The notes beneath the pieces are model-generated. The model saw only the letters and a list, made by a program, of their open reading frames with translations, had not been told where the DNA came from and ran no database searches. A DNA stretch of 42,144 bases from a virus, in IMG/VR virus record IMGVR_UViG_3300036791_000945, positions 1-42,144 of that record; one strand, 5' to 3'. Positions 5,296-12,436 of the stretch are shown one piece after another (position 1 is the stretch's first letter; every line of letters begins with the position of its first letter). The position numbers were made by a program, and so were the translations under genes.

Positions 5296-7132
5296 AGCCT
5301 TCGATCTGCGGGTTGTCAGCAAAGTCGCGCCGTTCCCGCGCCAGAAGTTCCTCAAATTCATCAGCAAGCTCAAGATACAGTCGAAAGACTACGGTCTGAC
5401 GCCGTTCAAGCTGCTGGGCTCGCAGCGCTACCTGCTGGATGAGCTGTGCCGGGCGAAGGATGACGGCATCACCGATATCCTCGTGCTCAAGAACCGCCAG
5501 TGCGGATGCACGACATTTTTCATAGCGCTGGACCTCTTCTGGGCGTTCGAGCACAAGGGACTGCTAGGCACGTTCATCTTGCACAAGGAGGAAGCGCGTG
5601 ACGACTGGCGCAACGCAATCGAAATCTTCTACGACGAAATCCCCCGTAAAGCTCGTATTGGCAGTCAACTTGTGCGCTTCAAGCCAGAGATCCTACATCA
5701 CAATCGAAATATTCTCGCGTTCAAAAACGGATCTCGTTTTCGATATCTCATCGCCGGAACTCAAGAAAATCGTCGAGGCGGTCTCGGCCGCTCTGGAGCA
5801 AGCAATTTCGTCCACATGACGGAGGCCGCGTTCTACGGAAATGATGAAGATGTTGCGGCGTTCGAAAGCAGCACATCATCAATCTATCCGCATCGGCTCA
5901 ATATCATGGAAACTACGGCCAACGGCTTCAACTGGTTCGAAGAAGTGTGGACCGAAGCGCTCCGCTCGAAAACAAAACGATGCATCTTCGTAGGATGGTG
6001 GCGCGATGAGAGGAACCAGTTCAGTGTCGATCATCCGTTCTACGCATATTTCATGCCGGACAGGGCAATTACCAAGCTGGAACGCGAGCGCGTGCGCGCG
6101 GTGAAGCAGGAATACGGGATCGATATCAGCCTACAGCAGATCGCCTGGTACCGCTGGCACCTGACGGAGAAGAAAGGGAACGACCAGTCGCTGATGGATC
6201 AGGAGAACCCCTGGACGGCAGATGATGCCTACCAGGCCACGGGCGCCAAGTACTTCCACTCCCTCGATCTCACCCTCGCCATCCGCCAGGCCAGATTGAT
6301 CAAGATCGAAGGCTATCGCTACCGAATGGGAAATAAGTGGGAAACGATTGAAGTCGTAAGCCATCCCTACCGGGACGCCGAGCTGCGCATCTGGCAGCAG
6401 GCCTCGAGATACGGGTACTATGTGCTGTCGTGCGATCCTGCCTATGGCAGCAGCGACACCGCCGACAAGAACGTCATACAGGTGTGGAGATGCTTCGCCG
6501 AAGGCATGGAGCAGGTCGCCGAGTTTGCCTCAAGCTCCTTGAGTATGTATCAAACCGCCTGGGTGCTCGCACACCTCGGTGGATTCTATGGAGCCAACGA
6601 ATCGCGCGTTATTCTGGAAATGAACGGGCCCGGCAAAGCCGTGTTCGCCGAGCTGCAGCAGGTCAAGCGGGATCTTGGCATGATGGCCCCGACCGCCGAT
6701 AATTACGAGCTACGCAATTGCCTCAACCGCATGCATCACTTCTTCTATCAGCGCGTCGATAACATCGGCTCAAAAGAGATGGTCTACCAATGGGTGACGA
6801 CGGAAGACCTCAAGGCGATGATCATGGCGCGCTTCAAGGACGCGTTTGAACTGGGCCGGCTCAAGATACGCAGCGTCCCCATGCTTGAGGAAATGCGCCG
6901 CGTAATCAATGATGCCGGCCATATCTCTGCTGAGGGGGCTGCAAAGGACGACCGCGTGATCGCCGGCGCGATGGCGCACGAGGCCTATAACCGTTGGATG
7001 CGCCAGCGGCTGATCGGCATGCGGATGACCAAAGAGCACTCGATTGATGTCGAGAAGAACCACGGTGAATCGCAGATACACCGCATCGTTACCGGCTTCT
7101 TGAAACGGCAGAATATCGGCATGAAGATATGA
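5288..7132 (+). CDS. terL: Terminase large subunit (DNA packaging ATPase/nuclease)
   Basis: The 614-residue protein has the layout of a phage large terminase. The ATPase half shows a Walker-A-like 'LKNRQCGCTT' (67-76), an acidic motif 'FVHMTEAAFY' (175-184, Walker B/catalytic Glu region) and 'METTANG' (207-213, coupling motif). The C-terminal RNase H-like nuclease half has Asp383 in 'LSCDPAYGSSD', Glu444 in 'VILEMNGPG', and Asp554/555 in 'AAKDDRVIAG', the expected metal-binding acids. It pumps DNA into the prohead through the portal encoded downstream and cuts the concatemer. Length is normal. The Walker A is of the degenerate Cys/Thr kind seen in this family. The small subunit is not identified. 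Confidence 0.95.
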   Translation: MNEAFDLRVVSKVAPFPRQKFLKFISKLKIQSKDYGLTPFKLLGSQRYLLDELCRAKDDGITDILVLKNRQCGCTTFFIALDLFWAFEHKGLLGTFILHKEEARDDWRNAIEIFYDEIPRKARIGSQLVRFKPEILHHNRNILAFKNGSRFRYLIAGTQENRRGGLGRSGASNFVHMTEAAFYGNDEDVAAFESSTSSIYPHRLNIMETTANGFNWFEEVWTEALRSKTKRCIFVGWWRDERNQFSVDHPFYAYFMPDRAITKLERERVRAVKQEYGIDISLQQIAWYRWHLTEKKGNDQSLMDQENPWTADDAYQATGAKYFHSLDLTLAIRQARLIKIEGYRYRMGNKWETIEVVSHPYRDAELRIWQQASRYGYYVLSCDPAYGSSDTADKNVIQVWRCFAEGMEQVAEFASSSLSMYQTAWVLAHLGGFYGANESRVILEMNGPGKAVFAELQQVKRDLGMMAPTADNYELRNCLNRMHHFFYQRVDNIGSKEMVYQWVTTEDLKAMIMARFKDAFELGRLKIRSVPMLEEMRRVINDAGHISAEGAAKDDRVIAGAMAHEAYNRWMRQRLIGMRMTKEHSIDVEKNHGESQIHRIVTGFLKRQNIGMKI

Positions 7133-7311
7133 GCAACCATTGTCACGATAGCTGGCCCGACCACCGGCTAGCAAACCGGGTCATCGACCTCGCCGACAGG
7201 ATGAAGGAACTGTTCGACCAGCATCGGCCGCTCAACATCACCGCAACGATGATCGACGATCTCTACCTCGCGGGCGCTACCATCATCCGCAATCTGGATT
7301 GCGACAAATAA
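7129..7311 (+). CDS. Hypothetical 60-aa protein
   Basis: A 60-residue, mostly helical protein starting at an ATGA overlap with the terminase stop. It has no recognisable motif. The reading frame ends four bases before a hairpin (7315-7338). Confidence 0.6.
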   Translation: MSNHCHDSWPDHRLANRVIDLADRMKELFDQHRPLNITATMIDDLYLAGATIIRNLDCDK

Positions 7312-7314
7312 AAA

Positions 7315-7338
7315 GGCCCTGGGGGGTTAACCAGGGCC
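7315..7338. other. Strong hairpin after the terminase pair
   Basis: GGCCCTGG, an 8-nt loop and CCAGGGCC form a perfect 8-bp stem. The T-run expected of a rho-independent terminator is present only when read leftward (TTTTTA after the stem); rightward the stem is followed by AAAAGTG and a GT repeat. It may pause transcription, protect an RNA end or stop antisense transcription. Confidence 0.6.
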
Positions 7339-7378
7339 AAAAGTGTGTGTGTGTAGGGATACCAAGAGGTGTCCTAGC

Positions 7379-7864
7379 ATGCTCAGCCGCAACTGGCAAT
7401 GCCTCAACGGGCGCTGCCGCAGCACCTTCCACAGCTACGCACACGGTAACCCGCCGTGCCCGCAGTGCGGCTGCATGCGCGTGACCTGGGTGCCGGGCGG
7501 CGGCCACGTCGGAACCGTGAAGGCGCTCGATGCCTCACTGAAGGCGCTCGCCAAGAACTACGGCATGACCGACATCAACTCGCCGTCGCCGTCACGGCTC
7601 AACCGGGCAATGCCGAAACACGACACGCCGGTCGCGGACGGCCCGACGTGGCGATACGCACCCGGATTCGTCGCCCCGTTCAGCCTGTCAGGCAACCCGA
7701 CATGCGAGCCCTCGAGGGAACGCGTCAACTTCAAGGTCACACAAGCCACCGGGAGGCCTGCCGCCGGCGCCACCCAGATGCGGAGCGGCCCCGCGATCAC
7801 TGCCGGCACTCCCATGGCAGCAGCAGCAATCGCCAGAGGCGGCAAAATGCCGGCCAAGCCATAA
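7379..7864 (+). CDS. Zinc-ribbon virion-region protein
   Basis: A 161-residue protein whose first 35 residues carry Cys8, Cys13, Cys27, Cys30 and Cys32 (WQCLNGRC and NPPCPQCGCMR), an arrangement typical of a short zinc ribbon. The remainder is Pro/Ala/Gly-rich. Similar zinc-ribbon proteins often sit between terminase and portal in proteobacterial podophages; their role is not established. The start at 7379 has GAGGT nine bases upstream and the recurrent AGGGATACCAA leader (7355-7365). Confidence 0.7.
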   Translation: MLSRNWQCLNGRCRSTFHSYAHGNPPCPQCGCMRVTWVPGGGHVGTVKALDASLKALAKNYGMTDINSPSPSRLNRAMPKHDTPVADGPTWRYAPGFVAPFSLSGNPTCEPSRERVNFKVTQATGRPAAGATQMRSGPAITAGTPMAAAAIARGGKMPAKP

Positions 7865-7873
7865 GGGGACAAT

Positions 7874-8152
7874 ATGAGCTTCAAGGAAGTGATTGCGCAG
7901 CTCAAGCGTTGGTTCGAAAAGCTCAACCTTGCGCTGTTCCTGCACGCTCGCGAGTTCGACGGCGGCCGGCGGGCACTGCTGTTCCGCGCCGCTGCCCTGG
8001 TTGCCGCTTCCGCGCTCGCCGAAGTGCCCGGCTATCGCACGCTGGCCCAGCTCGGCCGGGTGCGAGCGTTCATGCCGAGAATTTATGTGCAGTTGTGGAA
8101 ATCCACGCCGCTGATGAGGCAGCTCATTAGGAGTGCTAATGATATTTCCTGA
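7874..8152 (+). CDS. Small protein with capsid N-arm-like segment
   Basis: A 92-residue basic, helical protein just before the portal. Residues 65-81, AFMPRIYVQLWKSTPLM, are nearly identical to residues 26-42 of the major capsid protein (AFMPRVYVQLWKAAPLM), and the DNA is similar too (8066-8116 versus 12512-12562). The rest, including a hydrophobic Ala-rich stretch at about 36-50, does not resemble the capsid protein. Its ribosome-binding site is AAGGGGACAAT. The 3' end overlaps the portal start. It may be a capsid-assembly partner, or the result of a partial duplication. Confidence 0.7.
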   Translation: MSFKEVIAQLKRWFEKLNLALFLHAREFDGGRRALLFRAAALVAASALAEVPGYRTLAQLGRVRAFMPRIYVQLWKSTPLMRQLIRSANDIS

Positions 8153-9965
8153 AAACTGGGATGACCTCTGCGCCCGCGTCATGTGGCTGCTCGAGCGCTG
8201 TAATGAAACGCAGCGCGAGCGCACTCATGTCTACGACCGGCGCGAACGCTACTTCCTGTTCGGCACCGCCGGATCGAATCCGGTGCAATACAATCGTATC
8301 GAGAGCCACCTCGACTTGGTGTCCTCATTCCTCTATTCCCCCGATCACGCCTTCTATCAGATTGCCGCCCAGGCCAATGCGCAAGAGCAGGTCGTGCGCC
8401 AGGTGGTGGCGCTGCAGGACGAGTTCAACGAAGACTTCCTCGCCTGGGGCATCAACGACATGCTGATGGACGTCATCCAGTGGTCGCTGGTGTATGGCGC
8501 AATGCACGTTAAGCAGGGATGGAACGAGGTGGGGAAACAGGGCATCGCCACCATGGTGCCGCCCTATCAGTTCGGCGTGTTCCGCGAGGACATCGTTGAC
8601 CTCGACAGCCAGGAAGCGTTCGTCCACACCTATCCGCTCGAGTATTACGACGCCGTGCAACGAATGGTACGGGCCGGCCGTAGTAGCGACGTCAATCGCA
8701 TCGCCACCATCCAGGAAGCGCGGCCGATGCCGTACCCGGACATGCTCACCCGGCTGATCATCGCCGGCACCGGCGGCATGAACCTGGCCGGCAACATGAT
8801 CGGCAGCGTCAACCCGGATTACACGCCCACCGACAACTATCAGTCGCGCACCCAGCATCCGATGGTGCTGTTCAACGAGTTGTATTGCTGGGACAGCCAG
8901 TGCAACGACTATCGTGTGTTCCACATCATCGAGCCCGACATCGTCATCGGCGACTCCAAGCGCACCATCAAAGCCATGCTGGGCGTGCCGAAGATGAAGA
9001 AGCTACTCGAGGACAAGGCCAGGCGGATCCGCCGGCGCCGTCGACGGGCAGGTGACGGCGAGCTGGTCGCGATACTGGATACGGATGCCCCCGGGGATGA
9101 CGATTTCACGATCTCCCAGTGCAACCCCTTCCTGCCTGGCGATCATCCGTTCACAAAATTCACGCCATACCGCAAATTCAATTTCTACTGGGGGAAAGCT
9201 CATATCGATGCCCTCACCGGGTTGCAGGACTGGCTCAATGAAAGGTTCGAGCAGATCTCCGACATCCTCGACCGTCAAGCCTATCCGGCGCGTGTCGGCA
9301 CTGGTCTGGCTGGCATTTCCGATGAGAAATTTGCAGCCTTCGGCGAAGCCGATTCGTACATCCTCGAGCAGATGCCCAACGCCAAAGTCGAAGAGCTACA
9401 TCCGCAGATGCCCCCGGATTTGTTTGCCGAAGTCAATGAGATTGGGCAGTTCTTCCTCGAGGCCTCCGGGCTCACCGACATCATCATGGGCCAGGGAGCG
9501 GAAGGCGTTCGCTCTAAGTCACATGCGCAGCAGCAGGCGCGCTTCGGCAGTGGTCGCATCAAGAAGGCGGCGCTGGGGCTCGAGCAGCCGATCACCCGCA
9601 TCGGCGACGTCGGCTTGCGGCTGAAGATGAAGAACGACGATGAGCCGATCCTTCCCCAGGAAGCACCAGAGTTCCTGGCTGCACAGATCGCCGCCAAGTT
9701 CCGCATGAAGGTGTCAGCGCACGCGCACAGTCCGCTGTTTGTCGACGACGCACGAGAGATGGCAGGGGTTCTCGCCAAGGCCGGCGCCATCGACAAGGAA
9801 ATGCTGGTGCGGATGCTGCATCCGCCGAACCGCGACGCCATCCTGCACGGCCTGCGGATGCAGCAGAAGCAGCAGGCGCAGATGCTGCAATCGCTGCCGC
9901 CAGAGGAGCGCGTCAAGGTGCTGACCGGCGGCAAGGCGGGAGGACAGCAACGTGGCAGACGGTGA
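8139..9965 (+). CDS. Portal (head-tail connector) protein
   Basis: The roughly 608-residue protein follows the terminase and precedes the scaffold-like and capsid genes, the usual place for a portal, and its sequence reads like the portal proteins of podophages: an N-terminal 'YFLFGTAGSNPVQYNRIESHLD' type region, a central 'HPFTKFTPYRKFNFYWGKAHI' strand-rich part, a long helical region with 'DIIMGQGAEGVRSKSHAQQQ' and a C-terminal Gln-rich crown-like helix. Twelve copies would form the ring through which DNA is pumped. The ATG at 8139 with TAGGAG five bases upstream is preferred to the GTG at 8133. It overlaps its neighbours at both ends. Confidence 0.88.
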   Translation: MIFPENWDDLCARVMWLLERCNETQRERTHVYDRRERYFLFGTAGSNPVQYNRIESHLDLVSSFLYSPDHAFYQIAAQANAQEQVVRQVVALQDEFNEDFLAWGINDMLMDVIQWSLVYGAMHVKQGWNEVGKQGIATMVPPYQFGVFREDIVDLDSQEAFVHTYPLEYYDAVQRMVRAGRSSDVNRIATIQEARPMPYPDMLTRLIIAGTGGMNLAGNMIGSVNPDYTPTDNYQSRTQHPMVLFNELYCWDSQCNDYRVFHIIEPDIVIGDSKRTIKAMLGVPKMKKLLEDKARRIRRRRRRAGDGELVAILDTDAPGDDDFTISQCNPFLPGDHPFTKFTPYRKFNFYWGKAHIDALTGLQDWLNERFEQISDILDRQAYPARVGTGLAGISDEKFAAFGEADSYILEQMPNAKVEELHPQMPPDLFAEVNEIGQFFLEASGLTDIIMGQGAEGVRSKSHAQQQARFGSGRIKKAALGLEQPITRIGDVGLRLKMKNDDEPILPQEAPEFLAAQIAAKFRMKVSAHAHSPLFVDDAREMAGVLAKAGAIDKEMLVRMLHPPNRDAILHGLRMQQKQQAQMLQSLPPEERVKVLTGGKAGGQQRGRR

Positions 9966-10353
9966 TCCGCTGGCGCTGCACGATCCGCTTTCGCCTGGCG
10001 GTGTCCCGCTGCAATACCGCTTATCGCCGGGCCAGCCGTTGCCCGAGGACTGGTCGCCGCAGGAGCGCTATCTCTACAACCATCATCTCAACAATTTCCG
10101 CCAAGGCGGTGTGCGTCACGACGACGGCAGTATCTCGACCTATCTCGGCATCGGCGTCGATCTCAATGGCAGATATTATATGCTGCCAACCGTGTGGGAT
10201 AATCAGATAGTCGAGCCTGAAGAGGGCATTCGGCGTGCGATCGCTGGCGGCCTCGACAAGTTTCCGTCGTATCGCAACGAGGAAGAGGGCGAGCGGCGTT
10301 ACCAGGAGCTGCACGACCTGATGGAACGGGACATGATCAATGCCGACCGGTGA
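9952..10353 (+). CDS. Phage virion-associated conserved domain protein
   Basis: A 133-residue protein with a GTG start preceded by GGGAGGA, overlapping the end of the portal gene. Residues about 40-125 match a small domain widely present in phages, often fused to larger virion proteins: 'NNFRQGGVRHDDGSISTYLG', 'YYMLPTVWDNQIV', 'GLDKFPSY' and 'RYQELHDLMERDM'. Its function is unknown. Here it stands alone next to the portal, so a head or connector role is plausible. Confidence 0.75.
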   Translation: MADGDPLALHDPLSPGGVPLQYRLSPGQPLPEDWSPQERYLYNHHLNNFRQGGVRHDDGSISTYLGIGVDLNGRYYMLPTVWDNQIVEPEEGIRRAIAGGLDKFPSYRNEEEGERRYQELHDLMERDMINADR

Positions 10354-10370
10354 ACCGTTCGGAACCAGAC

Positions 10371-10451
10371 ATGACCGCAGACATGCTGTGTATCGCGCTC
10401 GCTGTTATCTGGATCGTGGCGGGCCTTGTCTATTGGCACAGCGATGAGTGA
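10371..10451 (+). CDS. Tiny membrane peptide, 26 aa
   Basis: The frame encodes 26 residues that are almost entirely one hydrophobic helix (about residues 5-22, MLCIALAVIWIVAGLVYW). The stop overlaps the next gene start (ATG at 10444). No strong Shine-Dalgarno. The sequence GTGAACCGTTCGGA occurs both just before this gene and at the start of the next one, a sign of local duplication. Real expression is uncertain. Confidence 0.45.
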   Translation: MTADMLCIALAVIWIVAGLVYWHSDE

Positions 10452-10752
10452 ACCGTTCGGACCGTTTCGGGCCGAATGCGACCCGGTCGAGCGCGTCGCC
10501 CAGCTGCGGGTGCTTCGGACCTTGGTACACGGTCATCTGTGGACGGTGGACGAGGGCCAGAGCATCGAGGAGGCGCTGCGCGCGGCCGAACAGGACAGCA
10601 GTGCTGTCGAAACCGCGATGTACCTGTTCGAGATGCTCCCCACCCTGGTGAAGCGCCGCATCCTCACAACTTTTGCTTACATCCACAAGCCGTTGTACAA
10701 TCGTCCTCGCGAGCAACCTAGGAAAGGAACCGCAAATGCTTCTATGGAATAA
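10444..10752 (+). CDS. Hypothetical helical protein
   Basis: A 102-residue protein, helical and with acidic N-terminal and basic C-terminal halves (EQPRKGTANASME end). The ATG at 10444 overlaps the tiny membrane peptide. No motif is recognised. Position after the portal suggests a late or assembly role only by context. Confidence 0.55.
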   Translation: MSEPFGPFRAECDPVERVAQLRVLRTLVHGHLWTVDEGQSIEEALRAAEQDSSAVETAMYLFEMLPTLVKRRILTTFAYIHKPLYNRPREQPRKGTANASME

Positions 10753-10810
10753 GCTATTCGCCAATTGCGACGAGAAGCGCGGCCGCCGGCGCCATCGGCG
10801 CGGCCGCTAA
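10736..10810 (+). CDS. Tiny very basic peptide, 24 aa
   Basis: The frame reads MLLWNKLFANCDEKRGRRRH and then four residues, RGR and a preceding R. It overlaps the previous gene by 17 bases and has AGGAAAGGA eight bases upstream of the ATG, a good ribosome-binding site. The Arg-rich tail could bind nucleic acid. It is the last frame before the terminator at 10834. Confidence 0.45.
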   Translation: MLLWNKLFANCDEKRGRRRHRRGR

Positions 10811-10833
10811 CCACATCCCCTCCTGACGACGAC

Positions 10834-10870
10834 AGCCGCCCAGGCCGCAGGCCTACGGGCGGCTTTTTCA
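10834..10870 (+). terminator. Rho-independent terminator of the packaging operon
   Basis: AGCCGCCC (10834-10841) pairs with GGGCGGCT (10857-10864), with an inner GGCC-GCA-GGCC helix, followed by TTTTTCATTT. It ends the rightward unit that begins at 3055. Confidence 0.93.
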
Positions 10871-10980
10871 TTTACTGACAGTGTCTTAAGTCGCGCAGCT
10901 AAACCCCCTATTTAGCTGCCTTCCCAAGCCGTTGTGTTCTTGATACGTTCCTTCCACCAGCAATTGCAGGGGCTTGTCTG
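10871..10980. promoter_or_regulatory. Intergenic region before the virion operon with perfect hairpin
   Basis: GCAGCTAAA (10895-10903) and TTTAGCTGC (10911-10919) form a perfect 9-bp stem with loop CCCCCTA. There is no T-run. A CTGACA (10875-10880) with GCTAAA 17 bp on is a weak promoter match that would overlap the hairpin. Because a strong terminator precedes it, a promoter for the 21-kb virion operon is expected here, but the sequence does not show a clear one. Confidence 0.4.
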
Positions 10981-11427
10981 GTGGCACTACGGCCAACACC
11001 AACGATGATGCGACCGCCCGGCTTCGGCGGACCACCGCAGTTGCCGGGCTCGCCAATCGGTGGGCCAGGCGGCCCCGGCGCAACCCAGATGCTGTCGCCC
11101 GGCAGCGGCGCCGGCGTGAAGGCTGCGGCCACCGAGCAAATCAAAGAGTGCATGAAAAACATCCAGGTTGCCGGTCTGTCGTTCGACCCCGGCAGCAAGG
11201 AATTCAATGCCGTGATGGGAGCGCTGCGCACGCTCAACGCCATCTTCGGCAAGCCCTCAGATCTTGGTCCCGCCGCGCGAGCCAGGATGGCGCAGCCGCC
11301 GCCGTCGCCGCTCGCCGGCATGGCGCCCGCCGGCATGGCCGGTGGCGGTGGCGCTCCCCAGCCGCAAGCGCCGCCTCCGGGCATGGGACCGGCCGAGCAA
11401 GGCGGCGGCAATCCCGCATTCGCATAA
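10981..11427 (+). CDS. Gly/Pro-rich protein preceding head genes
   Basis: A 148-residue protein with low-complexity Pro/Gly/Ala tails at both ends and an ordered middle (about residues 45-95, 'EQIKECMKNIQVAGL...FNAVMGALRTLNAIFG'). GTG start with GGGG about nine bases upstream; an ATG at 11005 is an alternative. First gene after the terminator and therefore first of the virion operon. Possibly a head assembly or minor scaffold component; that is context only. Confidence 0.55.
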   Translation: MALRPTPTMMRPPGFGGPPQLPGSPIGGPGGPGATQMLSPGSGAGVKAAATEQIKECMKNIQVAGLSFDPGSKEFNAVMGALRTLNAIFGKPSDLGPAARARMAQPPPSPLAGMAPAGMAGGGGAPQPQAPPPGMGPAEQGGGNPAFA

Positions 11428-11437
11428 GGAGGCACCC

Positions 11438-11638
11438 ATGGCCCAGGACTACCTCAAGCCGAAAGGCGTCAACACCGGCAACCTGCAGAAGCGAACCATG
11501 CAGGACGGTCAGTTCGCCAACCCGCCCACCTATAGCCAGCTCGGCGGCTTCAGCTCCGCCGACAAAGGCAAGTTCGACCGCAACAAGATGACGCTCGAGA
11601 AGGGCGGCCCGCAGGCCGTGAGAGGGAGGCCGATATGA
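11438..11638 (+). CDS. Hypothetical 66-aa protein
   Basis: A 66-residue basic protein starting after a near-perfect AAGGAGG. Sequence such as 'MAQDYLKPKGVNTGNLQKRT' and 'FSSADKGKFDRNKMTLEKGG' has no motif I can name. Located between the Gly/Pro-rich gene and the scaffold-like gene; a small head component is possible. Confidence 0.6.
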   Translation: MAQDYLKPKGVNTGNLQKRTMQDGQFANPPTYSQLGGFSSADKGKFDRNKMTLEKGGPQAVRGRPI

Positions 11639-11687
11639 GCGCAGCTCATAGACCGGGCTCTTTGAAAATCCAGAAAGGACTGCGTCC

Positions 11688-12245
11688 ATGACCCTTACGG
11701 TCGAACAGCAGGCCGACCTGTCGGCGCTCGCCTACGAGCTTGGCCACAACCCGCAGACCCGCGCCGGCCTCGCGCACCTGGTCAACAAGGTCGACCCGCA
11801 GCGCGCCCGCGCTTCGTTTCCCGACGTCGTGGCGCAGAGCCAGTTCAGCCAGCTCGAACAGCGCATCGAGGAACGCTTCCAGCGTGCTGAGGCCGAAAAG
11901 CAGAAGGCCAGACACGAGGAACAGCGCAACCGGCTCAGGGATCGCTACAGCGACGAGCAGATCGGCGAAATCCACAAGCAAATGACCTCTAACGGCATGA
12001 GCAACTGGGAAGACGCCGCAATCCTCTATGCCGCCAAGAACCCGGTCGCCGATCCGCGATATCAGCCGCCGGAACGCCCGCGCCCGGGCACCAAGTGGGA
12101 ATTCCCCACCGTCACCGGGCAGGACGGCAAACCGATGTCATTCAAGGAATTTGCTGCCGATCCTCGCACAGCATCGATGAATGCTGCCTATGCGGTGATC
12201 GATGAATTCAAGAGCGCGAATCTGTCGCGACCGTTCAGGAGATAA
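11688..12245 (+). CDS. Scaffold-like coiled-coil protein
   Basis: A 185-residue protein directly upstream of the capsid region. Residues about 52-95 are a strongly charged helix (QFSQLEQRIEERFQRAEAEK and beyond), typical of phage scaffolding proteins, which fold as extended helices and guide prohead assembly. The C-terminal half is more globular with 'PGTKWEFPTVTGQDGKPMSF'. Size and position fit scaffold; no protease gene is seen beside it. The leader AGAAAGGACTGCGTCC recurs at 25197-25212 before another gene. Confidence 0.6.
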   Translation: MTLTVEQQADLSALAYELGHNPQTRAGLAHLVNKVDPQRARASFPDVVAQSQFSQLEQRIEERFQRAEAEKQKARHEEQRNRLRDRYSDEQIGEIHKQMTSNGMSNWEDAAILYAAKNPVADPRYQPPERPRPGTKWEFPTVTGQDGKPMSFKEFAADPRTASMNAAYAVIDEFKSANLSRPFRR

Positions 12246-12247
12246 TT

Positions 12248-12418
12248 GTGAAAAGGGGAGCGGTGCATCACAAAAACGGACTTCGCCACGACAACAGACC
12301 CGAGAATCTCGAGCTGTGGTCGTCACGCCATGGTCGCGGGCAGAGAGTCGCCGACCACCCTCACATTCAAGCAATGGCAGCGGGCTTGTCTGCAGGTTTG
12401 CTTGCGTTTGGGTGTTAA
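12248..12418 (+). pseudogene. Truncated HNH endonuclease remnant
   Basis: A 56-codon GTG-start frame contains VHHKNGLRHDNRPENLELW followed by 'SSRHGRGQRVAD', the second half of the HNH motif found in phage homing-type nucleases ('VHHxNGxxxDNRPENLEL'). Typical members have 60-100 more residues upstream, including the DNA-recognition part; those are missing, and the C-terminus is a short unrelated hydrophobic stretch. It lies exactly between scaffold-like and capsid genes. It looks like the leftover of an invaded and deleted HNH gene, though a tiny expressed protein cannot be ruled out. Confidence 0.75.
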
Positions 12419-12436
12419 TAGTATGGAGGTATTATA

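Noticed and set aside
7340-7354. GT dinucleotide run as a microsatellite or regulatory element
   Set aside because: Only about six units in a leader; no supporting structure.
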